From JAWKWH01 sp965204295 (lineage in GTDB: Bacteria; Pseudomonadota; Alphaproteobacteria; Rhizobiales; Rhizobiaceae), in assembly GCA_965204295.1 (NCBI GenBank), contig OZ241973.1, positions 2,604,001 to 2,668,000 of the forward strand: a stretch of 64,000 bases of DNA. The letters run 5' to 3'. Made by a program: the position numbers and the translations under genes. The notes under the pieces are model-generated. The model did not search any database, was not told the origin of the DNA, and was given only the letters and a program-made list of their open reading frames with translations. This document shows, in pieces, positions 36,116 through 45,457 of the stretch. The first letter of the stretch is position 1. Every line of letters starts with the position of its first letter.

Positions 36116-36661
36116 ATGCCGGTCGTCAGGGGCAAGGAAATCGAGATATTGCTCGCCGCGTCGACAATCGCTCGGCGCAACTTGGAACTCGCCAAGGAAA
36201 TCGCGGAAAAACCGAGTAGCAATCTGCTGGTTGTCTCGGTCCTGAAAGGATCGTTTATATTCGCGGCCGATCTGATCCGCGCCATGCACGATGCCGGTAT
36301 CGAGCCCGATGTCGAATTCATCATGATATCAAGTTACGGTGCCGGCACGACCGGCGGAGACATCAAATTGTTGCGGGATATCGACAGCGATGTGAGCGGC
36401 CGCGACCTGCTGCTGGTCGACGACATTCTGGAATCCGGAAAGACGCTGAAATTCACCCGCGAACTGATGCTTTCGCGCGGCGCGGCGCGCGTTTCAATTG
36501 CCGTCCTGCTCGACAAGCGCATGCGGAGGACAAGCAATATCGAACCCGATCATGTCGGGTTCGATTGTCCGGATTATTTCGTGGTCGGCTATGGAATGGA
36601 TGTTGGGCACGCGTTTCGCGAGTTGCCCTATGTCGGCGTTGTCAAGGGAGACGCCGGGTAA
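36116..36661 (+). CDS. hpt: Hypoxanthine phosphoribosyltransferase
   Basis: 181-residue purine-salvage enzyme (hypoxanthine, and usually guanine, plus PRPP to the nucleotide). PRPP-binding motif DLLLVDDILESGKTL, substrate loop LVVSVLKGSFIFAADL, and the C-terminal VGYGMDVGHAFRELPYVG. TGAGGT lies before ATG 36116, and the longer open frame upstream is not protein-like. It is followed 49 bp later by cpdR on the same strand. Confidence 0.93.
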   Translation: MPVVRGKEIEILLAASTIARRNLELAKEIAEKPSSNLLVVSVLKGSFIFAADLIRAMHDAGIEPDVEFIMISSYGAGTTGGDIKLLRDIDSDVSGRDLLLVDDILESGKTLKFTRELMLSRGAARVSIAVLLDKRMRRTSNIEPDHVGFDCPDYFVVGYGMDVGHAFRELPYVGVVKGDAG

Positions 36662-36710
36662 GGCCCGCTGGAATATCGCGGTCGGTCCGGCATTGTCAGG
36701 ACGGGGTGAC

Positions 36711-37076
36711 ATGGCGAAAATTCTCGTTGTCGAGGACGATGATTCCATACGCGATTTCACGGTGCGGGCGCTAAGAGCGTCCGGCCACACCGTTGGTACG
36801 GCCGAAGACGGTGACAGCGGATTACAGCAGGTCGTCGATGCCGGTAGAGAATACGAACTGGTTTTGTCCGATATCCGCATGCCCGTCATGAATGGCATCG
36901 AAATGGCGAAGAGGGCTTCCTCGTCGCACCCGGATTTGAAGATCCTGCTGATGATCGGTTACGCGGAACAACGCGAACGCGCGGCTGACCTGCAGGACAT
37001 TGTTGTCGATATGATCTCGAAGCCTTTTACGCTGACGGATTTGCGCAAGAGCGTGGAACATGCGCTACGGCTTTAA
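36711..37076 (+). CDS. cpdR: CpdR-like single-domain response regulator with altered receiver Thr
   Basis: 121 residues, a receiver domain only. Acidic pocket VVEDDDS (7-13), phosphoacceptor Asp in LVLSDIRMPVMNG, and Lys in MISKPFTLTDL. The segment LLMIGYAEQRERA matches rhizobial CpdR (usually LMTGYAEQRERA), a protein that brings substrates to ClpXP for cell-cycle proteolysis. Here the conserved switch Thr/Ser is Ile (ATC), a one-base change. Phosphorylation signalling may be weakened. It is otherwise intact and in the usual place after hpt. Confidence 0.88.
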   Translation: MAKILVVEDDDSIRDFTVRALRASGHTVGTAEDGDSGLQQVVDAGREYELVLSDIRMPVMNGIEMAKRASSSHPDLKILLMIGYAEQRERAADLQDIVVDMISKPFTLTDLRKSVEHALRL

Positions 37077-37126
37077 GCCACCGGACTTTACGCTCGGTCC
37101 GTTATTCCCGATGGACCGGGAAACAA

Positions 37127-39685
37127 CTACCGCAATTCCAGCAGGCGCTCAAGATACCGCCGTTCAAGATCCGGCGACAGTACGTCGCCCAGTCTGCGGC
37201 GGATGGCCTCAAGGATTTCCCGCGCGCGCTGAACATCGATCTCGTCCGGAATCCGCACGCTTTCGCCAAAGTCGGGTCCGGTGGCGGCCCGCGGGCGTCC
37301 AAGCGGATCGCGATCGTCGCGGTTCCGGCTGCCCAGTTGGGACCCGGCGCTGTCTCCCTGCATCGCCTGCCGCATCTGGTTCATCATGTCTTCCGCGCCG
37401 CGCCTGAGCGCTTCCATCGCATCGCTCTGGTTTTCAAGGGCTTCCGGACCATCGCCTTCACCGAGCGCATCGCCGGCGTCGCCCATCTCGCGACCGGCTT
37501 CGCCGAAATTTTCATCGGGTTCGATGCCCAGACCGCGAAGGCCCTGCATGAATTCTCCTAACCGGCCCTCAAGTTGCCCCTGGCCTTCCTGCAACCGGCG
37601 CAGAATTTCCGCCAATTCGCCGGACGTCATTCCACCTTGCCCGTTTTGCCCGGGCTCATTGCCTCCCTGTCCGAATTCATCGGGTTGCCTGCCGTTCCGG
37701 CCGTTTCCCTGCTGCCCGTCTCCTCGCTGATCACGCTGCATCTGATCCATCCGGAACGTTTCGTTCATCAGTTCCTGCTGCCCGCGCATGATCTCTCCCA
37801 GGCGGTTCATCCGCTCGCGCATCTGGCTTTGGTCCTGGTCATTCTGCCGGTTGTTCCGGTGCCCGGCCTGCAGATTGTTCATCATGTCCCGCAGCCGGGA
37901 CAGAAGCTCCTGTGCCTGATCGCGCGCACCCGATTTGGCCGATTGCTCGATCTGATCGAGCAAACGCTCCAGATCGCTTTGGCGCAATTCCCGGTTCGGC
38001 TGCATCATCTGCTGACTGAAATTCGGATCCTGCATGGCGTGCTCGGCGAATTCACGCAGAAACTCGTTCATCGCTTCGCGCAACTCGGCTATCAGTCGCT
38101 CGATTTCCTCATCGGAAGCACCGTTTTCCAAGGCATGGCGAAGCGCCTCCTGCGCTTGACGCAAACGTCTTTCTGCGGCGCTCAGATCACCGTCTTCAAT
38201 GCCAAGGGCGATCTCCCAGAGATAGTCGACGACTTCGCGCAACCGGTCGTCCGTTTGCGCTATCTTCAATCGGCTCCGCGCCGAAGACAGCACCAGGAAA
38301 TGGGACATATTCTCAAAAGTATCCTCCGGACGCAGCGTTACCGCTTCCATGAGATCGAGAACGCGGCGCTTCTTGCCGGCGTCGAGCGCCAAAATGCGGC
38401 GTTGTTCGATCGCCGCCCTCGCCAAAGGATTCGAAAACGGCCGTTCGGGCAGAACAAAGCGCTTTTCATCGCTTAAGGCCTCCTGACCGGAGGCGTCGGC
38501 CACCGACAATTGTGCAATCACTTCCGTTCCTGCCCATGGATGTTCGGTCATATCGCGGCTTGTCCTGGACTTGGACGTCTTTGCGCCGCGCCTCGGCAAC
38601 CTCAATTGAAATTCCGGCGCATCGTAAAGCGGATGTGCGTTCTCATCCTGCCCGTCGGCCCGCCGGAACAAGGTACGCGCACTTGCCGCCCCATAGTCGT
38701 CCTTGATCAGATATTCCATCTCCAATGTCCCGTTCAAAGCCCGTTTCGGCTCTCCCGAGAAACTGATCGACGGTGGCAGATCAGGAATGACCACAAAGGT
38801 CCATCGTTGCAGAGTGACTTCGCCGGAGATCAATTCGAGCGAGCCGTCCTGCTGTAGTTCAGCGGTGAATTTCTGCGGCGCGCCCGGTCGTTTCGGGTCG
38901 ACTTCATCATCGGGAGCAAGCGGTTCGGATGCACCGTTTTCGCCGGTAAATCCAAGCGCCAGAACGTCGCTCGCGCCCGTCGCCCTGAGCGTTACGACGC
39001 TTCCCGCCGGAACTTTGTAGGTGTCTTGCCCGACGTTAACCCTGGCCGTCATGAATATCGGGGCTTTCCCGGTATAAGCCGGCGGCGTGACCCACGCATC
39101 GATACGCGGCGGTATCGCGATCTTCAGGTCATGCGATCTGAAAGGGTCGGAAATCGCACCGCCGCCGCTTCCGAACGACCAGGCAAATGATGTGACGAAC
39201 AGCAACGCCACAATCGCACGGATTGCCAGCGGATCGCAGCTCGGTACACCCGTTTCCGGCAGACCCGCCGTCAGGTTTCCGAGATTTGCCGACATTCTCC
39301 GCTTGTGTTCGCGCCATAGCGCCTCGGCAAACGGATCGCGTACGCCAGCCAACCGATCCGACTGCGCCAGAATCGGCGTGTGTCGAAGCCGGTTTACCCG
39401 CTCGATACGGCGATTGACATCCTCCGAAGTGGGCGGTTTGAACAACCGGAGCGGCCAAAGCGATATGATCGCGAGCAACGCGAATGCCGACGTGGATGCA
39501 ATCCGGGTCCAATCGGGCATGATGCGGAACAATCCAAACCACGCAACCGTCAGGAAGAGCGCGAAAACGAGCAGTGTCGGCAGCAGAAGCGGCCACAATC
39601 TTCCCCAAATCTCGACACTGAATGCAAAACTTCGCGTTCGCCGCAAACGGTCGAGGATGTTTTCGGGCCCGGTCGGCTTGGTCAT
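37127..39685 (-). CDS. DUF4175 / TIGR02302 family membrane protein
   Basis: About 852 residues. Two membrane segments near the N-terminus (LLLPTLLVFALFLTV; ALLAIISLWPL) and one near 160; then beta-rich domains with IDAWVTPPAYTGKAPIF, and a long Gln/Asn/Gly/Met-rich C-terminal half (QMMQPNRELRQSDLERLLDQ, GQQGNGRNGRQPDEF). It matches the alphaproteobacterial TIGR02302 family of unknown function. Start 39685 is used; an ATG at 39697 would add four residues. It follows lysA (132 bp) on the same strand as in rhizobia. Confidence 0.88.
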   Translation of the reverse strand: MTKPTGPENILDRLRRTRSFAFSVEIWGRLWPLLLPTLLVFALFLTVAWFGLFRIMPDWTRIASTSAFALLAIISLWPLRLFKPPTSEDVNRRIERVNRLRHTPILAQSDRLAGVRDPFAEALWREHKRRMSANLGNLTAGLPETGVPSCDPLAIRAIVALLFVTSFAWSFGSGGGAISDPFRSHDLKIAIPPRIDAWVTPPAYTGKAPIFMTARVNVGQDTYKVPAGSVVTLRATGASDVLALGFTGENGASEPLAPDDEVDPKRPGAPQKFTAELQQDGSLELISGEVTLQRWTFVVIPDLPPSISFSGEPKRALNGTLEMEYLIKDDYGAASARTLFRRADGQDENAHPLYDAPEFQLRLPRRGAKTSKSRTSRDMTEHPWAGTEVIAQLSVADASGQEALSDEKRFVLPERPFSNPLARAAIEQRRILALDAGKKRRVLDLMEAVTLRPEDTFENMSHFLVLSSARSRLKIAQTDDRLREVVDYLWEIALGIEDGDLSAAERRLRQAQEALRHALENGASDEEIERLIAELREAMNEFLREFAEHAMQDPNFSQQMMQPNRELRQSDLERLLDQIEQSAKSGARDQAQELLSRLRDMMNNLQAGHRNNRQNDQDQSQMRERMNRLGEIMRGQQELMNETFRMDQMQRDQRGDGQQGNGRNGRQPDEFGQGGNEPGQNGQGGMTSGELAEILRRLQEGQGQLEGRLGEFMQGLRGLGIEPDENFGEAGREMGDAGDALGEGDGPEALENQSDAMEALRRGAEDMMNQMRQAMQGDSAGSQLGSRNRDDRDPLGRPRAATGPDFGESVRIPDEIDVQRAREILEAIRRRLGDVLSPDLERRYLERLLELR

Positions 39686-39817
39686 GATCGGCGGCATGTC
39701 TCGGCTTGTAATACGCATCTGGCGATGCGCGTTACCTTGACAGGATAGCATTAAACGTGGCGAAGGCGAGGAGGTTTCGCGAAATCGTGAAGGCATGGGA
39801 AAAGACAGCTTTTCCCG

Positions 39818-41083
39818 TCAGAGCCAATCAGGCATGGAATCGAGCGCGATCAACTGCTCATAACTGCCGCGTGGGCGCACGACATGAAACCGGTTGCCAT
39901 TGACCAGCACCTCCGGCGCTAGAAGCCGGGAGTTATAGGTGGACGACAGCACCGCTCCATATGCGCCCGCCGATCCGAAAGCAATCAAATCGCCCGAATC
40001 CAGCCGGGGCACGTCGCGGTCGAGCGCCATATAGTCGCCGGTTTCGCAAACCGGCCCGACGATGTCCGCCACAAGGCGAGGCTCCGTCGCCGCCTTTTGA
40101 TAAACGGGCCTGATTTCATGGTGGGCTTCATAGAGCGTCGGTCGGATCAGGTCGTTCATCGCTGCATCGACTATGATGAAGTTCCTTGAATCGCCCTCTT
40201 TCAGGTAAATCACTTCCGCAACCAGCACTCCGGCGTTGCCGGTGATCATACGACCGGGTTCAAACACCACTTTCAGGCCGAATTCCGTCATATGGCGCCG
40301 AACGATCCGGGCGTAGTCATCGGGGAGCGGCGGGAGCGAATTATCGTCACGATACGGGATGCCGAGGCCGCCGCCAAGGTCGACATGTTCGATATCGTGG
40401 CCGTCGGCCCGCAGAACCCCCATCATCTCGGCCAGAATTGCAAAAGCATCGTCGAACGGCTGAAGATCGGTGATCTGGCTGCCGATATGCATGTCTATGC
40501 CGGTCACACGAATGCTTGGCAGGTCGGCGGCCCGCCGGTACACATCCCTTGCCCGATCGCAGGCAATTCCGAATTTGTTTTCCGCCCGTCCGGTCGAAAT
40601 CTTCCGGTGGGTCCCTGTATCGATATCGGGATTGACGCGCAGCGACATCGGTGCGGTTCTACCGACGGCGCTGGCGCGCGCCGAAAGCAGGTCGAGTTCC
40701 GGTTCGGACTCCACGTTGAAGCAACGAATCCCTGCGGCAAGTGCAAAATCCATTTCCGCGGCCGTCTTGCCGACACCGGAGAAAATGATCCTGTCCGGAG
40801 GAACGCCGGCGGCGAGAGCGCGGCGCAATTCGCCTTCGGACACGATATCCGTCCCGGCGCCGAGATTCGCCAAAGATGCAATTACCGCCTGGTTGGAATT
40901 TGCTTTCATCGCGTAGCAGATCAGCGCATCAAGACCGGCGAAGGCATCGGCGAAAACACGATAGTGACGGGTCAGCGTCGCTGTGGAATAGCAATAAAAT
41001 GGCGTGCCGACCGCCGCCGCGATGTGCGGCAACGGTATGTCCTCGGCGTGGAGAACGCCTTCGCGATAGTCGAAATGGTTCAT
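39818..41083 (-). CDS. lysA: Diaminopimelate decarboxylase
   Basis: 421 residues, PLP-dependent fold-III enzyme making L-lysine from meso-diaminopimelate. Catalytic PLP Lys in CYAMKANSNQAV near 58-65, then GTDIVSEGELRRAL, ESEPELDLLS, HIGSQITDL, DLGGGLGIPY, FEPGRMITGNAG, and the C-terminal GPVCETGDYMA with the partner-site Cys and AFGSAGAYGAVLSSTYNSR. The small lipoprotein LptM is encoded just upstream (10 bp). It appears intact. Confidence 0.96.
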   Translation of the reverse strand: MNHFDYREGVLHAEDIPLPHIAAAVGTPFYCYSTATLTRHYRVFADAFAGLDALICYAMKANSNQAVIASLANLGAGTDIVSEGELRRALAAGVPPDRIIFSGVGKTAAEMDFALAAGIRCFNVESEPELDLLSARASAVGRTAPMSLRVNPDIDTGTHRKISTGRAENKFGIACDRARDVYRRAADLPSIRVTGIDMHIGSQITDLQPFDDAFAILAEMMGVLRADGHDIEHVDLGGGLGIPYRDDNSLPPLPDDYARIVRRHMTEFGLKVVFEPGRMITGNAGVLVAEVIYLKEGDSRNFIIVDAAMNDLIRPTLYEAHHEIRPVYQKAATEPRLVADIVGPVCETGDYMALDRDVPRLDSGDLIAFGSAGAYGAVLSSTYNSRLLAPEVLVNGNRFHVVRPRGSYEQLIALDSMPDWL

Positions 41084-41093
41084 GGCTGGAGAA

Positions 41094-41282
41094 CTACTGA
41101 ATCAGCCCGTCGAGGATGAAGGGTTTGTCCTCTTCTTCCGGCTCGTCATCGGACGGTTTCTCACCTCGCGCTTCGACGGCGGCCTGCGAGGGTGTGTCGA
41201 GCGCACCGCGGCGGCCACAGCCGGTCACGGCTACCGACATTGCTGCAAGCATCAGAATTAAAAGCCCAATTCTCGCACTCAT
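41094..41282 (-). CDS. lptM: Small lipoprotein, LptM-like
   Basis: 62 residues. Signal peptide with lipobox VAVTGC followed by GRRGALDTPSQAA, the conserved LptM/YifL-type mature start, then an acidic tail. LptM assists maturation of the LptD/E lipopolysaccharide transporter in E. coli, and its gene usually precedes lysA as here. ATG 41282 gives the classical signal peptide; ATG 41303 would add seven residues. Confidence 0.85.
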   Translation of the reverse strand: MSARIGLLILMLAAMSVAVTGCGRRGALDTPSQAAVEARGEKPSDDEPEEEDKPFILDGLIQ

Positions 41283-41358
41283 CGTCCTGTCCAATAAATC
41301 CATGCACCGTTATTCGCTATCAATAACCAATATCGCGCCTTAATGCACCCCGCGTTCT

Positions 41359-42759
41359 TCAAAGCGTGCGCAGGCGTTTTTTCCAGTAGCCGATTTGCTT
41401 CCTCACTTCGGCAGGGGCGGCGGCGCCATAGCTGGCCCTGCTGTTGATCGAGCTAACGACCGTCAGCACCGAGAACACATCATCGGTAATGCCGTCATGG
41501 ATCGTTTTGAAGTCAGCGAGCGGCAATTTGTCCAGGGCGCATTTTTTTTCCTCGGCCAATGCCACCGCACGGCCTGTCACATGGTGCGCGTCGCGAAATG
41601 GCAGTCCCAGTTCACGCACCAGCCAGTCGGCCAGATCGGTCGCCGTGGAGCACCCTGATCCGGCGGCTTTTTTCATCGCACCGGTATCAATATGCATGTC
41701 GCCCGCCATCCCGGTCATGGCGGCAATCATCAGTTCCAGCGATTCGGCGGCACCGAACACCGCCTCCTTGTCTTCCTGCATGTCCTTGGAATAGGCCAGC
41801 GGCAACCCCTTCATCACGGTGAGCAGGGCGGCCAGGTGACCGTTGATCCGTCCGGTCTTTGCGCGGATCAATTCCGCTGCGTCAGGGTTTTTCTTCTGAG
41901 GCATGATCGATGAACCGGTCGAGAACGAATCCGACAGTCTGACAAAGCCGAATTGCGTCGTCGACCAGATCACGATTTCTTCCGCCATACGCGACAGATG
42001 GGTTGCACAGATTGCGGCAATCGACAGAAACTCCAAGGCAAAATCCCGGTCGGAGACCGAGTCGATGGAATTTCGCGTCGGTTCGCGGAATCCAAGAGTT
42101 TTGGCGGTCATATGTCTATCGATCGGAAATCCGGTGCCCGCCAGCGCGGCGGCGCCCAACGGGCATTCGTCCAACCGTTCGATCGCGTCATTTACCCGGC
42201 CAAGATCACGCCCGAACATCTCGACATAAGCCATGCAGTGATGGCCGAATGTCACGGGTTGCGCCGTCTGCAAATGGGTAAATCCAGGCATTGCCGTGGA
42301 GGCATGTTCTTCGGCGCGCGCCAGCAGCGTTTCAATCAGCGACTTCAAGGCGTCGACCATCGTCCGCAGTTCTCGCTTCACCCACAGTCGAAAATCAAGC
42401 GCCACCTGATCGTTGCGCGAACGCGCCGTGTGCAACCTGCCGGCCGCGGGACCGATAAGTTCGGCAAGCCGGGCTTCGATATTCATGTGAATATCTTCCA
42501 GGCTGGAGGAAAATTCGAAAGTTCCAGCGCCGATTTCTGACGCAATCGTGTTGAGGCCGTGAGTGATCTTGTCGCGGTCCGCCGCCGAAATTATGCCAGT
42601 TTCCGCGAGCATCCCGGCGTGAGCGAGCGAACCGTCAATGTCCTGTCTCCAGAGTTTCCTATCAAACTCGATGGACGCATTGATAGCTTCCATAATGGCG
42701 GCAGGACCGGTGGCGAAGCGGCCTCCCCACATCTGATTGCCGGTCTTTTTGTCGCTCAT
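41359..42759 (-). CDS. argH: Argininosuccinate lyase
   Basis: 466-residue arginine biosynthesis enzyme splitting argininosuccinate to arginine and fumarate. MWGGRFATGPAAIM near the start, SLEDIHMNIEARL, HTARSRNDQVALDFRLW, PGFTHLQTAQPVTFGHH, and the fumarate-lyase signature GSSIMPQKKNPDAAELI with the catalytic loop. ATG 42759 begins the conserved part; the longer open frame lies across the divergent tlpA. It is divergent from tlpA with 39 bp between starts, the usual rhizobial pairing. Confidence 0.96.
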   Translation of the reverse strand: MSDKKTGNQMWGGRFATGPAAIMEAINASIEFDRKLWRQDIDGSLAHAGMLAETGIISAADRDKITHGLNTIASEIGAGTFEFSSSLEDIHMNIEARLAELIGPAAGRLHTARSRNDQVALDFRLWVKRELRTMVDALKSLIETLLARAEEHASTAMPGFTHLQTAQPVTFGHHCMAYVEMFGRDLGRVNDAIERLDECPLGAAALAGTGFPIDRHMTAKTLGFREPTRNSIDSVSDRDFALEFLSIAAICATHLSRMAEEIVIWSTTQFGFVRLSDSFSTGSSIMPQKKNPDAAELIRAKTGRINGHLAALLTVMKGLPLAYSKDMQEDKEAVFGAAESLELMIAAMTGMAGDMHIDTGAMKKAAGSGCSTATDLADWLVRELGLPFRDAHHVTGRAVALAEEKKCALDKLPLADFKTIHDGITDDVFSVLTVVSSINSRASYGAAAPAEVRKQIGYWKKRLRTL

Positions 42760-42798
42760 CTTGCCTACCGGGCCGCAATCGGCCATTTGAGGAGTGAT

Positions 42799-43455
42799 AT
42801 GACAGACGAGGCCAGACCACGATCCGCTTCGAAAATCATCGCTTTGGCGGTTGTGGCCGGGCTGGCCGCCGGTGCGGTTACCGTATACGTGAGCAGCAAG
42901 CCATCTGGCAATACAGGACGGGAAACGGCAGACGCCTGCGAAGCGAAACGAGTCGCTGCCAGGTCGGTCGGTGACGTGGCCACCGGCGATGTCGCGGCCA
43001 TGTCCGCCTCCGAACCGCAATTGCTGCAACACCTCTCGTTCTCTGGCCCGGACGGAGGAAGCCTGACGCTTGCCGGCTTTTCCGGCAAGACGCTTCTGAT
43101 CAACCTGTGGGCGACCTGGTGCGTACCCTGCCGCGCCGAAATGCCGGCATTCGACTCGCTCCAGTCGGAATTGGGCGGCGATCGGTTCGAGGTCGTTGCG
43201 ATCAACGTCGAAACGGGGCCGGACGAAAAACCGCGGAAGTTTCTGACCGAGATCGGAATCGAGCATCTGGCGTTCTATCGCGACGACACGCTTGGCGTGT
43301 TCAATGACCTGAAAAAGCGGTCCCTCGCGTTGGGCCTGCCGGTAACACTGCTTGTCGACAGGGATGGTTGCCTGCTGGCAAACATGAACGGCCCCGCGGA
43401 GTGGGGCGGCGAGGACGCAAAAAGGCTGATCGAAACCGCATTGGCGGGAGGCTGA
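42799..43455 (+). CDS. tlpA: TlpA-family thiol:disulfide interchange protein
   Basis: 218 residues, with an N-terminal membrane anchor (about 13-32) and a periplasmic thioredoxin-like domain with active site WCVPC in LLINLWATWCVPCRAEMPAF, followed by EVVAINVETG and a cis-Pro region LGLPVTLLVDRDG. TlpA-type proteins reduce periplasmic Cys, for example during cytochrome oxidase copper-site assembly. GAGGAGTGAT precedes ATG 42799. It converges with the hydroxybutyryl-CoA dehydrogenase gene (2 bp apart). Confidence 0.93.
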   Translation: MTDEARPRSASKIIALAVVAGLAAGAVTVYVSSKPSGNTGRETADACEAKRVAARSVGDVATGDVAAMSASEPQLLQHLSFSGPDGGSLTLAGFSGKTLLINLWATWCVPCRAEMPAFDSLQSELGGDRFEVVAINVETGPDEKPRKFLTEIGIEHLAFYRDDTLGVFNDLKKRSLALGLPVTLLVDRDGCLLANMNGPAEWGGEDAKRLIETALAGG

Positions 43456-43457
43456 AA

Positions 43458-44339
43458 CTATCGCGTCGGAACCGGTTCTTCGCCACGATAGTCGTAAAAT
43501 CCCCGCCCGGACTTGCGGCCGAGCCAACCGGCTTCCACATATTTGACCAGCAGCGGGCATGGCCGGTATTTCGAATCGGCCAATCCGTCATGCAACACCT
43601 GCATGATCGAAAGGCAGGTGTCCAACCCGATGAAATCGGCCAATTGCAACGGACCCATCGGATGGTTCGCACCGAGTTTCATCGCGGTATCAATCGCGTT
43701 GACCGTTCCGACACCCTCATACAGGGTGTAGATTGCCTCGTTGATCATCGGCAGAAGAATGCGATTGACGATAAAAGCGGGAAAATCCTCGGCGACGGTC
43801 ACCGTCTTGTCAAGACTGGCAATGAATTCTTTCGCCACCTCGAACGTGGCGTCCTCCGTAGCGATGCCGCGCACCAATTCAACCAGATTCATCACCGGCG
43901 CCGGATTCATGAAGTGGATGCCGATGAAATGCTCGGGCCGGTCCGTCTGCGCCGCAAGCCGCGTTATGGAGATCGATGACGTGTTGGAAGCGATCACCGC
44001 CTCCGGATTGAGCTGTGTGCAGAGTTGCGAGAATATTTTGCGCTTGACGGTTTCATCCTCCGTCGCGGCTTCGACCACTAGGTCGCAGCCCGCCAGCGCC
44101 CCCATCGTCGCGGCGGGGGCAATACGGGCCATGGCTTCAGTCCGGGTGGATTCCTCCAGCTTTCCCGAACCGACCTGCCGCGCCATGTTGCCGTTTATGG
44201 TTGCGGTCCCGTTTTGAATTGCCTCTTCGGATACGTCGTGCAGCAACACGTCGTAACCGGCCAAAGCCGATACGTGTGCGATGCCGCTGCCCATTTGTCC
44301 GGCGCCGATGATGCCGACTATCTTGAATTTTGCGCTCAT
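43458..44339 (-). CDS. 3-hydroxybutyryl-CoA dehydrogenase
   Basis: 293 residues; oxidises/reduces 3-hydroxybutyryl-CoA and acetoacetyl-CoA with NAD(P). Rossmann motif GIIGAGQMGSGIAHV near 8-22, VVEAATEDETVKRKIF, ASNTSSISITRLA, and the catalytic His-Glu pair in HFMNPAPVMNLVELVRG, then GFIVNRIL-like FIVNRILLPMINEA. It follows etfB-etfA on the same strand (173 bp after etfA), the typical alphaproteobacterial order. It probably serves butyryl/PHB-related metabolism. Confidence 0.94.
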   Translation of the reverse strand: MSAKFKIVGIIGAGQMGSGIAHVSALAGYDVLLHDVSEEAIQNGTATINGNMARQVGSGKLEESTRTEAMARIAPAATMGALAGCDLVVEAATEDETVKRKIFSQLCTQLNPEAVIASNTSSISITRLAAQTDRPEHFIGIHFMNPAPVMNLVELVRGIATEDATFEVAKEFIASLDKTVTVAEDFPAFIVNRILLPMINEAIYTLYEGVGTVNAIDTAMKLGANHPMGPLQLADFIGLDTCLSIMQVLHDGLADSKYRPCPLLVKYVEAGWLGRKSGRGFYDYRGEEPVPTR

Positions 44340-44512
44340 TGCCCTTTTCCGACCGTCGCCGGCCCCGTCATCACGGTATGTTGCAGCGCACACTAGAGAG
44401 TATTCCCGGAATGCGTTTCAGCGGCGACATTGCCACGGCGGGCAACGCCAGGCAACAAAAAAGCCGGGACGCCAAAGGTCGTGTCGGCTTCCTGTCGGAT
44501 GCCGCTCGTGCG

Positions 44513-45442
44513 TCAGAGCGCCTTTTCAAGCTTCGGAAGCACATCAAACAAGTCCGCGACGAGACCGTAGTCGGCCACCTGAAAAATCGGGGCCTCTTCG
44601 TCCTTGTTGATTGCAACGATGACCTTGGAGTCTTTCATTCCCGCCAAATGCTGAATGGCGCCGGAGATGCCGCAGGCAATGTAGAGTTCCGGTGCGACAA
44701 CCTTGCCCGTCTGTCCGACCTGCCAATCGTTGGGCGCATAACCGGCGTCGACGGCGGCGCGGGACGCGCCGACAGCGGCGCCAAGCTTGTCGGCAACGGG
44801 GAGAATGACCTCCTGGAACTTCTCCGAAGAACCGAGCGCCCGCCCGCCGGAGATGATGATCCTGGCCGACGTCAATTCCGGCCGGTCGCTTTCCGACAGC
44901 TTGTTCTCGATAAAGCTGGACAGTCCGGGATTGTCGGCGGCCGAAATCGTTTCCACGGACGCGGAGCCATCCATTTCCGCCGCCGGGAAGCCGGCGGTGC
45001 GCACCGTGACGACTTTCCTGGCGTCGGTCGCCTGCACGGTCTGGATGGCATTGCCGGCGTAAATCGGGCGCTGGAATGTATCGGCGCCGTCCACCGCGAT
45101 GATGTCGGATATCTGCATCACGTCCAGCAATGCGGCGACCCGCGGCATCACGTTCTTGCCCATGGTCGTCGCCGGTGCGACAAGCGCGTCGTATCCTTCA
45201 GCCAGTGAAACGATCAGCGCGGCCATCGGCTCGGCGAGACGCTCCAGCAGTTCCGGAGCCTCCGCCAACAGAACCCTGGATGCGCCGGAGAGCCTTGAAG
45301 CCTGATCGGCGACCCCCTTCGCGCCCTCGCCCGCGACCAGCACATGCACGTCGCTACCGATCTGGACAGCAGCCGTCATCGCTTTGGCGGTCTGTTCGGA
45401 AAGGGTTTCGTTGTCGTGTTCCGCAATCAGCAAAATAGTCAT
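44513..45442 (-). CDS. etfA: Electron transfer flavoprotein alpha subunit
   Basis: 309 residues, FAD-binding ETF subunit passing electrons from acyl-CoA dehydrogenases to the ETF-ubiquinone oxidoreductase. C-terminal signature GGRALGSSEKFQEVILPVAD, GASRAAVDAGYAPNDWQVGQTG and LYIACGISGAIQHLAGM, then KDEEAPIFQVADYGLV. It starts 15 bp after etfB, forming one operon. Length and motifs are normal. Confidence 0.96.
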   Translation of the reverse strand: MTILLIAEHDNETLSEQTAKAMTAAVQIGSDVHVLVAGEGAKGVADQASRLSGASRVLLAEAPELLERLAEPMAALIVSLAEGYDALVAPATTMGKNVMPRVAALLDVMQISDIIAVDGADTFQRPIYAGNAIQTVQATDARKVVTVRTAGFPAAEMDGSASVETISAADNPGLSSFIENKLSESDRPELTSARIIISGGRALGSSEKFQEVILPVADKLGAAVGASRAAVDAGYAPNDWQVGQTGKVVAPELYIACGISGAIQHLAGMKDSKVIVAINKDEEAPIFQVADYGLVADLFDVLPKLEKAL

Positions 45443-45457
45443 CTGAGCATCCCTTCC

